Part shown: positions 33,590 through 41,364 of the stretch, piece after piece
Numbering within the stretch: the stretch's first letter is position 1
Layout of the letters: each line of letters opens with the position of its first letter
Assembly: GCA_025452005.1 (NCBI GenBank)
Contig: JANWJK010000101.1
Location: forward strand, 1-58,516
DNA: 58,516 bases
Reading direction: 5' to 3'
Origin: Acetobacteraceae bacterium
GTDB lineage: Bacteria; Pseudomonadota; Alphaproteobacteria; Acetobacterales; Acetobacteraceae
Program-made: the position numbers and the translations under genes
Notes under the pieces: generated by a model
What the model saw: only the letters and a program-made list of their open reading frames with translations
What the model was told of the DNA's origin: nothing
Databases searched by the model: none

Positions 33590-34594
33590 GTGTCCTTGCC
33601 GGAGCACAGCGCAACGATCGTGGCTCACGCGGATTGGAGCGTCGATCCGCGCAAGCGCTGGGTCGCGGTGGCGCGACGCGACGCTGGCATATGGCGGCTG
33701 GCCGCGCCCGTCCCGGTTGGGGACGTCGCAACATTCCTGCTGCGCCTGCGCGATGCGGCCGCGGGGGGCGCAGTGGCACTCGGCGTCGATCTGCCGATCG
33801 GCCTGCCGCGCGCCTATGCGGCGGGGCTGCCGGAGGCGGATTTCCTGCATTTCCTGGCCACCGTCACAATGCGCCCGGATTTCTTCAGAGTCTGCACCGA
33901 ACTCGCCGAGATTACCTTGGACCGGCCATTCTATCCGGCACGCGGGGTGCTCGGGATGACGCGGGCGGCGCACGCCGCGGCGCTTGGTTTCGACGACGCC
34001 GCGGCGTTGTCGCGCGCCTGCGACCGCGCCACGGCCGAGCGCCCGGCAGGCGCACCGCTGTTCTGGACGCTCGGGGCGAACCAGGTCGGCAAGGCCGCCA
34101 TCGCGGCGTGGCAGGGGATGCTGCTGCCGGCGCTCGCCGGCGGCGACGGTGTCCGGCTATGGCCGTTCTCCGGAGACTATTGCAGGCTCTTGGCGCCGGG
34201 CGCGGTGGCACTGGCCGAGACCTACCCCGCCGAGGCGCTGCGACATCTCGGCATGCGGCTCAAGGGAAGCAAGCGACGGCAGGCGGACCGGGCCGCGGTC
34301 GCCGCCCAGCTTGCCGGGGCGATGGCCGCGTTGGGGGTGTTGCCCGATCCCGACCTGCAGCAGGCGACGACTGGCGGTTTCGGCAGCGACCCGGCGGGCG
34401 AAGACCGGTTCGACTGTGTGCTTGGCGTCCTGTGCGTGCTGAATGTGCTGGCAGGGAACCGGCCGGACACCGCACCGGCCGATCCGTGGATCCGTCGCTG
34501 GGAGGGCTGGGTACTGGGCCAGACGGCGCTGCCGATGGAAAAGAGGTGGCGCGCCCCGCAGGACGCGCCCAAGGTTGCTTTCGGTAACGATTGA
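33590..34594 (+). CDS. DUF429-like protein (RNase H-fold nuclease-like)
   Basis: A protein of up to 334 residues resembling the DUF429 family, which has an RNase H/integrase-like fold and has been predicted to be nucleolytic. AHADWSVDPRKRWVAVAR is the first strand with its acidic residue, and VALGVDLPIGLPRAYA is the usual second block (GVDxPIG). A further acidic patch occurs in ALAETYPAEALRHLGMR. The ends of the domain are clear but the start is not: GTG at 33590 or GTG at 33620 (first residue of the conserved part). No signal peptide. Co-directional with the 71-residue gene before it and the PRTase-HAD gene after it (43 nt away), so a shared operon is likely. Substrate is unknown. Confidence 0.7.
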   Translation: MSLPEHSATIVAHADWSVDPRKRWVAVARRDAGIWRLAAPVPVGDVATFLLRLRDAAAGGAVALGVDLPIGLPRAYAAGLPEADFLHFLATVTMRPDFFRVCTELAEITLDRPFYPARGVLGMTRAAHAAALGFDDAAALSRACDRATAERPAGAPLFWTLGANQVGKAAIAAWQGMLLPALAGGDGVRLWPFSGDYCRLLAPGAVALAETYPAEALRHLGMRLKGSKRRQADRAAVAAQLAGAMAALGVLPDPDLQQATTGGFGSDPAGEDRFDCVLGVLCVLNVLAGNRPDTAPADPWIRRWEGWVLGQTALPMEKRWRAPQDAPKVAFGND

Positions 34595-34637
34595 CCGCTT
34601 ACATCAACCGCAGCGATTTGACAAGTCGCAAGAACAT

Positions 34638-35588
34638 ATGACGCAGCGCGAATGGAAAGGCCTGGATACCGGCCGCATGCCGGTTTTCCTGGGCTACGAC
34701 CAGACGGAGCGGATGATCGCCGCCCTGCTGGACCAGGCCGTACGTTGGCAGCCCGATTCGGTGGTCGGCATCGCACGCGGCGGCCTCGTGCCGGCGACGA
34801 TGGCCGCCGGCATCCTGGCCCTGCCGCTGGCGATGGTCAGCTTCGAGCGGGCCGGCGGCGCGACGCAGTGGATCGGTGCGCCGGCGAGCGGCGGCCGCAT
34901 CCTGTTGGTCGACGACGGCTGCAGCACCGGTCGCACGATGGACGCGGTGCGCGCGGCGCTGATCGGCGAGGGACGTGAATGCCTGACGCTTGCGGTCGTG
35001 CACGACCCCGAGGTGACGCGCTACGTGCCGGACCTGTCGCACGCGATGAGCGCGTTGTGGCGTTTTCCTTGGGAGCGGGGCGAGGCGACACCGGCCGGCC
35101 GCGCCCTGCGCGCGACTGGCGCCGGACCGGACAGGGCGACCGAACTGCCATTCTACGGCCTCGACCTTGATGGCGTGTTCCTGCCCGACGTGCCGGACGC
35201 GGTTTACCACGCCGACATCGCCGAGGCGGTCCGCAGACGGCATGGGCTGGAGCCGTTTCCCTCTCTGCCCATGTTCGCACCCGAGCGGTCAGTGGTGATC
35301 ACCGGCCGGCCCGATTCCGATCGCGACCGCACGGAGGCATGGCTGGCGCGCTGGGGCCACGGCGCGCTGCCGCTCGAATGTCGGCCGATACATATCCCGC
35401 ACAATCCCGACGCGGTCGCGCGCTTCAAGGCGGAGACGGCAACACGCTGGGGCTGCACGCATTTCGTCGAGAGCGACGCCGAACAGGCACTGCGTATCGC
35501 AGCGCATGCGCCGCACCTGGTAGTGAGCTGGTGGTCGGCGACCGATGCGCGGGCCTGGTTGATCGGGGTGGCAGCGCAGCCGCTTTGA
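34638..35588 (+). CDS. Phosphoribosyltransferase-HAD hydrolase fusion
   Basis: A 316-residue two-domain cytosolic protein. Residues about 25-145 are a type I phosphoribosyltransferase fold: VVGIARGGLVPATMAA (first strand) and the PRPP-binding loop LLVDDGCSTGRTM at 89-101. Residues about 170-300 match a HAD phosphohydrolase: motif I is D176-x-D178 in GLDLDGVFLPD, motif II Thr lies in VITGRP (T222), a Lys follows at 264, and motif IV is the acidic VESD around 278-280. A similar PRTase/HAD pairing is known in nucleoside-like biosynthesis modules associated with ter stress genes. Here it stands next to a DUF429-like nuclease and no ter genes. The ATG at 34638 fits the fold. Substrates are unknown. 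Confidence 0.75.
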   Translation: MTQREWKGLDTGRMPVFLGYDQTERMIAALLDQAVRWQPDSVVGIARGGLVPATMAAGILALPLAMVSFERAGGATQWIGAPASGGRILLVDDGCSTGRTMDAVRAALIGEGRECLTLAVVHDPEVTRYVPDLSHAMSALWRFPWERGEATPAGRALRATGAGPDRATELPFYGLDLDGVFLPDVPDAVYHADIAEAVRRRHGLEPFPSLPMFAPERSVVITGRPDSDRDRTEAWLARWGHGALPLECRPIHIPHNPDAVARFKAETATRWGCTHFVESDAEQALRIAAHAPHLVVSWWSATDARAWLIGVAAQPL

Positions 35589-35639
35589 TGCGATAATGAG
35601 TAGACGAATCGGCCCCTCTGCAGCGCACGGAGGCCTCTC

Positions 35640-36209
35640 GTGGAAATCTCGACACGTGATCTGCTGACCGTATTGCACGGCATGGGCTTCGGTGCCCTGT
35701 TCATGCTGGCGTTCTCCGGAGCCATGGCGGAACTCTACCGAATGTCCGCGGTGGGAGCGCCGACGCAGCCGAGCAGCCGCGGGCAGACGTTGCTGGCCTG
35801 CTACCTGATCGGCATGGCCGTTCTGGCGTGGCTGACCGTGTTCTCGGGTGCCTATATCGTCTATCCCTGGTATCGCGCCGTTCCTCCCGCTGGTGTCACC
35901 GACCTTGCGGAGTATCCGCGACGATTGCTGCTCTCGAGCGGCAGGACGTCCGAATGGCACAATGTCGGCATGGAATGGAAGGAACATGTGTCCTGGCTTG
36001 CGCCCATCGCCATGACCATGGTCGCCTATGTTACTCTGAAGTATCGACGCGCGATCACGCGTCCGAGGCGAATGCGGACCGCGGTGCTCGGCTTCGCCGT
36101 GGCGGCATTCATCGCCACAGGGATCGCCGGTGCCTTCGGGGCCTTCCTTAACAAGTACGCGCCGGTGCGCGGAGGTGCCGTGATCATCCTGATGGAGGGC
36201 GAGACATGA
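35640..36209 (+). CDS. Four-helix membrane protein with conserved-looking His residues (unknown function)
   Basis: A 189-residue integral membrane protein with four hydrophobic segments: about 7-32 (LLTVLHGMGFGALFMLAFSG), 50-75, 115-135 (HVSWLAPIAMTMVAYVTLKY) and 148-170. His13 sits in the first helix, and H107 and H116 lie at the entry to the third, an arrangement that could bind haem b, though that is inference. The start is GTG at 35640 with GGAGG seven bases upstream. It overlaps the next gene by ATGA (4 nt), so both are made together. I recognise no family name. Confidence 0.65.
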   Translation: MEISTRDLLTVLHGMGFGALFMLAFSGAMAELYRMSAVGAPTQPSSRGQTLLACYLIGMAVLAWLTVFSGAYIVYPWYRAVPPAGVTDLAEYPRRLLLSSGRTSEWHNVGMEWKEHVSWLAPIAMTMVAYVTLKYRRAITRPRRMRTAVLGFAVAAFIATGIAGAFGAFLNKYAPVRGGAVIILMEGET

Positions 36210-36568
36210 GCACGACGCAATACGGTCGCGGCGGCGGGACGGATGAGGAGGCATTGCCGAATGGACCGGCTGCCGCTGCCATTCTCGCCGCGGGCATCGG
36301 GTGCGGGGCAGTCGGCGTGCTGTCATTCGCAGGCGATGCATCGGACAGCATCGGCCGCATGCTCAACATCTACAATCCCACCGGAACACTCTCCGGCGTC
36401 ACCACGGTGGCGATCATCGTCTGGCTCGTAGCGTGGCTCGTGTTGCACCGTATGTGGCGCACGCGAGCGATCGCAATGGGCGGGATCAACGTTGCCGCGT
36501 TCACCCTGCTGTTGGTCGGCTTTCTGCTGACATTCCCGCCATTCATGGATCTGCTGCAGGGCAAGTGA
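36206..36568 (+). CDS. Small three-helix membrane protein of unknown function
   Basis: A 120-residue protein with three hydrophobic helices (about 20-42, VTTVAIIVWLVAWLVLHRMW at 65-86 and INVAAFTLLLVGFLLTF at 93-110) and a cytoplasmic-type Gly/Asp/Glu N-terminus. Its ATG overlaps the stop codon of the four-helix protein before it, so the two are likely subunits of one complex. His81 lies in the second helix (LVLHRMW). The 3' end overlaps the convergent panE-like gene by 26 nt. No known family recognised. Confidence 0.65.
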   Translation: MSTTQYGRGGGTDEEALPNGPAAAAILAAGIGCGAVGVLSFAGDASDSIGRMLNIYNPTGTLSGVTTVAIIVWLVAWLVLHRMWRTRAIAMGGINVAAFTLLLVGFLLTFPPFMDLLQGK

Positions 36569-37553
36569 TCTCCGGCGAATACAGCCGCGCCGCCCGTGCC
36601 CGAACCTTGATCATCGACACCAGCAGATCGAGCATCGGCGCCATCACGTTCATCAGGCGTGCCATCTCGAGCGGCACGGTATAGAGCGCGTCGATCTCCA
36701 TGGGCCGGCCGGCCTCCAAATCCTGCAGAATGGACGGCCGATGCGCGAGCTGTCGATTGGTGGCAACAACGCGCTCCGCGTCGATGTCGAGCCGGTGGCC
36801 CATCGCGAGCGCGATCGCCTCAGCCTCCGCCAGCATGCGGCGCGAGCAGTCGATCAAGGCCGGCTCTTCGTGCGTCGCGCGCACCGCCGCTTGCGTCAGC
36901 ACGCACATCGGTCCCGCGCTGAGATTGAACGCCAGCTTCTGCCAGATGAGTTCGCGGATGTTGGGCGCGACCGTCACCGGCAGATCGGCAGCGCGGAACG
37001 CATCCGCGAGAGCCTCGATGCGCGGCGTGGTGCTGCCGTCCGGTTCGCCGAACACCGTGCCGCGACCGGCACCGGTGAGCAGCCGCACGACGCCTGGCGC
37101 AGGGACAAAGCAGGCGGGCCAGAAGATGCCACCGATGGCACGGCGCGGGGTGACGGTGTTCCACAACGCATCGCCGGGATCGAGACGCGGCAGACGACGG
37201 CTGTCGAGGGGACCACCATGTGCGTGGAAGTACCACCAGGGGATGCCGTTCATCAGGAACGCAACGGGCGTTTCCGGCCCGAGCAGCGGCGCGATGGTGG
37301 CGGCGACCGACGGCAGCGCCGGCGCCTTCACCGCGACGATGACCGCGTCCTGCGCCCCGAGGTCGGCGGGATTGTCGCTGGCGGGCAGCTTCACGGTGAT
37401 CGCTGTGTCGGGCGTCTCCACCGTGAGGCCGTTGGCACGGATCGCCGCGAGATGCGCGCCGCGCGCCACCACGGAGACGTCGACGCCGCCCTTGGCCAGG
37501 TAGCCCGCCAGATAACCGCCGACGGACCCGGCGCCGAAGACGCAGATGCGCAT
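36543..37553 (-). CDS. 2-dehydropantoate 2-reductase-family protein
   Basis: A 336-residue NADPH-dependent reductase of the PanE/ApbA fold, cytosolic. The Rossmann motif ICVFGAGSVGGYLAG begins the protein. The catalytic Lys region is IRELIWQKLAFNLSAGPM; the C-terminal helical region contains HRPSILQDLEAGRPMEIDALYT with the conserved Glu and Ser. PanE reduces ketopantoate to pantoate in CoA synthesis, but the family also contains many catabolic 2-oxoacid reductases, and the neighbours (creatininase, M20 hydrolase) favour the latter. ATG at 37553; 16 nt from the creatininase gene stop. Last in the minus-strand run 39551-36543. Confidence 0.85.
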   Translation of the reverse strand: MRICVFGAGSVGGYLAGYLAKGGVDVSVVARGAHLAAIRANGLTVETPDTAITVKLPASDNPADLGAQDAVIVAVKAPALPSVAATIAPLLGPETPVAFLMNGIPWWYFHAHGGPLDSRRLPRLDPGDALWNTVTPRRAIGGIFWPACFVPAPGVVRLLTGAGRGTVFGEPDGSTTPRIEALADAFRAADLPVTVAPNIRELIWQKLAFNLSAGPMCVLTQAAVRATHEEPALIDCSRRMLAEAEAIALAMGHRLDIDAERVVATNRQLAHRPSILQDLEAGRPMEIDALYTVPLEMARLMNVMAPMLDLLVSMIKVRARAARLYSPEITCPAADP

Positions 37554-37569
37554 CAGAATCCCGCAATAC

Positions 37570-38370
37570 TCACTGCGTCTTCTCCGCGTAGTGGCGCACG
37601 AAGCGTGCGCCCAGCTCGGTCAACGCCTCGACGAGCTTCGCACCGGTTTCCGCCGAACAACCACGTGCATCGGCGCCGAACACCGCATCGGGCGTGATCT
37701 CGGACAGTTCGATCGGCACATCGATCTCGGACCCTTCGAAGCTCGCCGTACCGAAGCCGGTGACCTGCATGCCCATGATCTCGGGCGCGTCATGCGGCGG
37801 CGGTGTCAGGTCGGGACGCATCCATTGTGGGAACAGATGCGTCGCGATCGAGGTCAATGGGTCGCCGCCATGCCCGCTGGTCTCCTTGGTCTTCTCCGCG
37901 CCGACGATGCCCGGCATCAGGCCGCGGGCGATCTTCCAAAGGTAGAAGCTCGGGATCAGCAGGCGCCGTGCGCGCCAGATCTCGCGCGCGGTATCCAGCA
38001 CCGCCTGCGTGTTCCCGGCGTGGCCGTTCACCACGATCAGACGCGAGACGTCGTGCCGCAGCAGGCAGGCGAACATGTCGCGCAGTACCGCGCGGAACGT
38101 CTCCTGGCCGAGTGCGATACCGCCTGGTGCTGTGCCAAAGAAATCGGACCCGCCGTAGGCGAGCACCGGCGCCACAAGCGTCCGTGTGCCGCGCGTGGTG
38201 GCGCGCTCTGCGATCAGCTCCGCCATGCGTTCGGCGGACAGGTAGTCGCCCATCGGCGCATGCGGCCCCTGGTCCTCGAAGCTGCCGAGAGGCAGCAGCA
38301 CCACCGGGCGGGCGCGCAGGATCTCGCGCATCTCGGTCGCGGTGATTTCGCCCATCCGGTACTTCGTCAC
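37570..38370 (-). CDS. Creatininase-family amidohydrolase (copy 1)
   Basis: A 266-residue metal-dependent hydrolase. The creatininase fold metal residues appear in LLPLGSFEDQGPHAPMGDY (His and Asp/Glu cluster), VVNGHAGNTQAV (equivalent to the NGHGGN motif) and SGHGGDPLTS. Family members hydrolyse creatinine, formamides or act as MftE-like peptidases. The start is GTG at 38370, which overlaps the M20 gene stop codon (GTGA), so the genes are translationally coupled. A second creatininase-family gene (40618-41364) is about 2.2 kb away on the opposite strand; the two differ in key residues (GPHAPMGDY versus GPNGLIGTDH), so they are diverged paralogues, not a duplication artefact. Confidence 0.88.
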   Translation of the reverse strand: MTKYRMGEITATEMREILRARPVVLLPLGSFEDQGPHAPMGDYLSAERMAELIAERATTRGTRTLVAPVLAYGGSDFFGTAPGGIALGQETFRAVLRDMFACLLRHDVSRLIVVNGHAGNTQAVLDTAREIWRARRLLIPSFYLWKIARGLMPGIVGAEKTKETSGHGGDPLTSIATHLFPQWMRPDLTPPPHDAPEIMGMQVTGFGTASFEGSEIDVPIELSEITPDAVFGADARGCSAETGAKLVEALTELGARFVRHYAEKTQ

Positions 38371-39551
38371 GCCAACAGCTCCAGTGCCGCACGCGAAAGC
38401 GCCTGCACGCCGAGGCCGATGCAGCGCTCGTCAGGCTGGTATGCCGAGTTGTGCAGCCGATCATTCCGCCCCGGCTGCGACGAACCGACGCGCAACTGGA
38501 ACGACGGCACCAGGTCGGCCATCAGCGCAAAATCCTCGCCGCCAAGACTTGCCTCGAACTCGCTGACCACGTCACCGAACTGGTTGCGCACAGCGGCAAT
38601 CGCGGGTGCCAGCACGCGTTCGTCGTTGCGCAGCGGGGGCACGCCGCGGCGGTAGTCCACCTCGCAGGCAACGCGCATGCCCTCCAGCATACCGGCAGCC
38701 AGGCGCTTGATCGCGCCCTCGGCGATATCGCGCGCCTCCTCGTGCAGGGTGCGCACGGTGCCTTTGATCAGGCAGGTGTCCGGGATGATGTTGTAGGTGG
38801 TGCCGCCCTGGATCGCGCCCACGGTCACCACCGCAGGCTGCGTCGGCCGCACCTCGCGCGAGACCACGGTCTGTAGCTGCGCGACCAGCATCGCCGCGGC
38901 GACCAGTGGATCGATTGTGGTGTGCGGATAGGCGGCGTGGCCGGATTTCCCCCGCACGACGATGTCGAACCGATCGGAGGCAGCGAGGCATGCGCCATGC
39001 ACGTAGCCAAAGGTGCCGACCGGCATCTCCGGATGATTGTGGAACGCGAGTGCCAGATCGATGCCCGGCGCGTCCATCACGCCGTCAGCGATCATCGCCT
39101 GCATGCCGCCGATCCCTTCCTCGGCGGGCTGGAACACCAGCTTCACCGTGCCGGCAAACTGTGGCGCAATCTCCTTGAGCACCGCGGCAACGCCGAGCAG
39201 CGTGGTGGTGTGGATGTCGTGGCCGCAGGCGTGCATCAGGCCGGGCTTCGTGCTGGCGAACGGCAGCCCGGACTTCTCCTCGATCGGCAGCGCGTCCATG
39301 TCGGCGCGGATGGCCAGTACCGGACCGGGTCGGCCGCCTTCGATCAGGCCGACGACCCCGGTGCGTCCAATGCCTGTCTGGTGGCTGATGCCGAGACGGG
39401 TCAGTTCGCGCGCGACGACGCCGGCAGTGCGCACCTCCTCGAAGCCCAGTTCGGGATGGGCATGGATGTCGCGGCGGATTTCGATCAGTGCCGGCTCGAT
39501 GCGCCTTGTGGCGTCGCGGATTGCGACGGTCGGGTCATTGGCTAGGGACAT
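38367..39551 (-). CDS. M20-family amidohydrolase (hippurate hydrolase-like)
   Basis: A 394-residue zinc peptidase/amidase of the M20D type. IRADMDALPIEE and the metal-ligand block MHACGHDIHTTTLLG are intact, as is QPAEEGIGGMQ (catalytic Glu pair) and KSGHAAYPHTTIDP (dimerisation-domain His). This subfamily releases amino acids from N-acyl or N-benzoyl conjugates. The ATG at 39551 is a normal start with AAGG a few bases upstream. It leads the minus-strand run M20-creatininase-PanE-like. The substrate is unknown; with the hydantoinase genes opposite it may serve in breakdown of cyclic amides. Confidence 0.92.
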   Translation of the reverse strand: MSLANDPTVAIRDATRRIEPALIEIRRDIHAHPELGFEEVRTAGVVARELTRLGISHQTGIGRTGVVGLIEGGRPGPVLAIRADMDALPIEEKSGLPFASTKPGLMHACGHDIHTTTLLGVAAVLKEIAPQFAGTVKLVFQPAEEGIGGMQAMIADGVMDAPGIDLALAFHNHPEMPVGTFGYVHGACLAASDRFDIVVRGKSGHAAYPHTTIDPLVAAAMLVAQLQTVVSREVRPTQPAVVTVGAIQGGTTYNIIPDTCLIKGTVRTLHEEARDIAEGAIKRLAAGMLEGMRVACEVDYRRGVPPLRNDERVLAPAIAAVRNQFGDVVSEFEASLGGEDFALMADLVPSFQLRVGSSQPGRNDRLHNSAYQPDERCIGLGVQALSRAALELLA

Positions 39552-39609
39552 GGCTGGGCCTTCATGCGGTGCGGCCGACATCATGTTGGGCGCAGCGCGT
39601 TGCCACAAG

Positions 39610-39876
39610 CTAAAGTCGGCGCACCCACGATCTGGTTCGCCGCAACGCCTCGGCCGAGGCCGCAGACAGACGCCAGGGCACTTCTTCGCGCATGATTACG
39701 CGCTGCCAGCGCGCGCACGCGGGGCAGCGCACAGTCTGTTCGATCCGCTCGGGCTGGATCAGCATCCGCGAGCCGCAACACGCGCACAGGCTGTGGCGCC
39801 GTGGATCCCGATAGGATTCACGGATGACCTGTGCGAGCAGCGGGCCCCTGGTGAGGGCGAGCGGCAGATACCTCAT
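39610..39876 (-). CDS. Small zinc-ribbon protein of unknown function
   Basis: An 88-residue protein with two Cys pairs (CACCGSRML and CPACARW) that form a C-x2-C / C-x2-C zinc ribbon. Charged helices surround the ribbon. The ATG at 39876 has a GGAGA site upstream; it is 58 nt ahead of the M20 gene in the same direction and behind the DHFR-like gene. It has no recognised name. Zinc ribbons of this size usually bind nucleic acid or proteins. Confidence 0.55.
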   Translation of the reverse strand: MRYLPLALTRGPLLAQVIRESYRDPRRHSLCACCGSRMLIQPERIEQTVRCPACARWQRVIMREEVPWRLSAASAEALRRTRSWVRRL

Positions 39877-39950
39877 CGGCGACGTCTCCGGCCTGGCGAA
39901 ATGATACGGCCTGCGGGGCGCGCTGGGCAATGCATCGGCCTGCCATGTCC

Positions 39951-40529
39951 CTATTCCTTCACCGGACGGCGTCGCCAGCTCACCATCGTCAGGCGCCGTT
40001 CGGGATCGAGCATGCGGGCTGGACTCGGAGCGAGGCCATGGGCTGCGAGTACCTGCTCCGGCGTCCGGATGGGCACCTGCGGAAAGACCGGGCGGCCGCC
40101 CGGAAGATGCACACCGGGCGCCCGCGACAGATGAAATGTGTCATATCGATCAAGGAACAGTACGAACACCTCGGTGCCGCCGATCACGCCCACGGCCGCA
40201 CCTGGATTGCCGAGCGCACGCAAGGCCTCATCGAATGTCGCGCCGGCAGGGTTCCACAACAGCGCCCCGTCGTTCGACCCGTGCGGCGCGATGGCGGCGA
40301 CCTGCCGCGTCAGGATCAGCCGGTGGCGCTGATGAGAGCGTGCCAGGTGATCCTCCGAGTGGCGCCCGTGCACGACGACGTCGACGGCGTCCAGTCCCTG
40401 TTCGAAGAAGCGCTGATCGGCATCGAACTTCAGCGAGTCGGGCATGATCCCGGCCGCATCCGCCAACATGCCGTCCTCGGAGACGATGGCGTAGCCCTCG
40501 ATGGATCCGGTGCGATTCTCCGCGGCCAT
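39951..40529 (-). CDS. Dihydrofolate reductase-like (RibD-C fold) protein
   Basis: A roughly 192-residue protein similar to DHFR/RibD C-terminal domains. GYAIVSEDGMLAD opens the fold where a pyridine nucleotide and substrate bind, VDVVVHGRHSED is the second strand region, and VGVIGGTEVFVLFLD is the GG-E/D-x2 motif typical of the family. Start is uncertain: ATG at 40529 is preferred because the extra upstream residues (Ser/Cys-rich) look unconserved. It is divergent from the second creatininase gene by 88 nt. It is not a certain folA; RibD-like reductases commonly act on varied pterin or flavin precursors. Confidence 0.7.
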   Translation of the reverse strand: MAAENRTGSIEGYAIVSEDGMLADAAGIMPDSLKFDADQRFFEQGLDAVDVVVHGRHSEDHLARSHQRHRLILTRQVAAIAPHGSNDGALLWNPAGATFDEALRALGNPGAAVGVIGGTEVFVLFLDRYDTFHLSRAPGVHLPGGRPVFPQVPIRTPEQVLAAHGLAPSPARMLDPERRLTMVSWRRRPVKE

Positions 40530-40617
40530 GAGCTGCGATACCTTCTTGTGAGGACGCGGCACGATTGCCGGCCCCGCCTTGGGGCTGCAAGATGCCATGA
40601 GCGACAGGAGAACACCC

Positions 40618-41364
40618 ATGCAGCTTGCGCTGTGCACCTGGCACGAGGTCGAGGACTATCTGCGCACCTCGCGCGGCATCATCGTTCCGATCGGCTCCAC
40701 CGAGCAGCACGGCCCGAACGGCCTGATCGGCACCGACCATCTGGACGCCGAATTCGTTTCAAAGGGTGTCGGCGACGAGATCGGCTGCCTGGTCGCGCCC
40801 ACGCTCACCATCGGCATGTCGCAGCATCATCTGGGGTTCGCCGGCTCGATCACGCTGCGGCCCTCGACGATGATCGCACTGGTGGGCGACGTGGTGACCT
40901 CGCTGATGAAGCACGGCTTCGAACGCTTCCTGTTCATCAACGGCCATGGCGGCAACGTTGCCACCGTGACGGCAGCATTCGACGAGATCTACGCCGCCTC
41001 GTCGATGCGCGGACCTGGCGAGTCATCGCCGGTGCGCTGCAAGATGGTGTTCTGGTCGCAAGGGCCGCGCGCCACCGCGCTCGCCAAGGAATATTATGGC
41101 GATGCCAACGGCAGCCACGCCACGGCGGCCGAGGTCTCGCTGTCCCAGTATTACCATCCGCAGGCGATCAAGCACGCGCAGATGTCGCCCAAGGTGGCGC
41201 CGAGGAGCACCGGCTTCTTCGATTGCGCAGACTATCGCCACCGCTTTCCCGACGGCCGCATCGGTTCGGATCCGTCGCTGTCCACCCCGGAGCATGGCGA
41301 GCAGATCTACCGTGCGTCGATCGCCGACATGATCGAAGTCTATCGCGCCTTCGTCGCCGACTGA
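40618..41364 (+). CDS. Creatininase-family amidohydrolase (copy 2)
   Basis: A 248-residue creatininase-fold protein. IVPIGSTEQHGPNGLIGTDHLDAE, FINGHGGNVATVT and GSHATAAEVSLSQ carry the metal-binding motifs; the first has Asn where copy 1 has His. ACAGGAG lies about 8 nt ahead of the ATG at 40618. The stop codon overlaps the start of the hydantoinase B gene by one base (TGATG), so the three plus-strand genes are one operon: creatininase, hydantoinase B, hydantoinase A. Its closest roles are amide hydrolysis of cyclic ureas, but no experimental assignment can be made. Confidence 0.88.
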   Translation: MQLALCTWHEVEDYLRTSRGIIVPIGSTEQHGPNGLIGTDHLDAEFVSKGVGDEIGCLVAPTLTIGMSQHHLGFAGSITLRPSTMIALVGDVVTSLMKHGFERFLFINGHGGNVATVTAAFDEIYAASSMRGPGESSPVRCKMVFWSQGPRATALAKEYYGDANGSHATAAEVSLSQYYHPQAIKHAQMSPKVAPRSTGFFDCADYRHRFPDGRIGSDPSLSTPEHGEQIYRASIADMIEVYRAFVAD

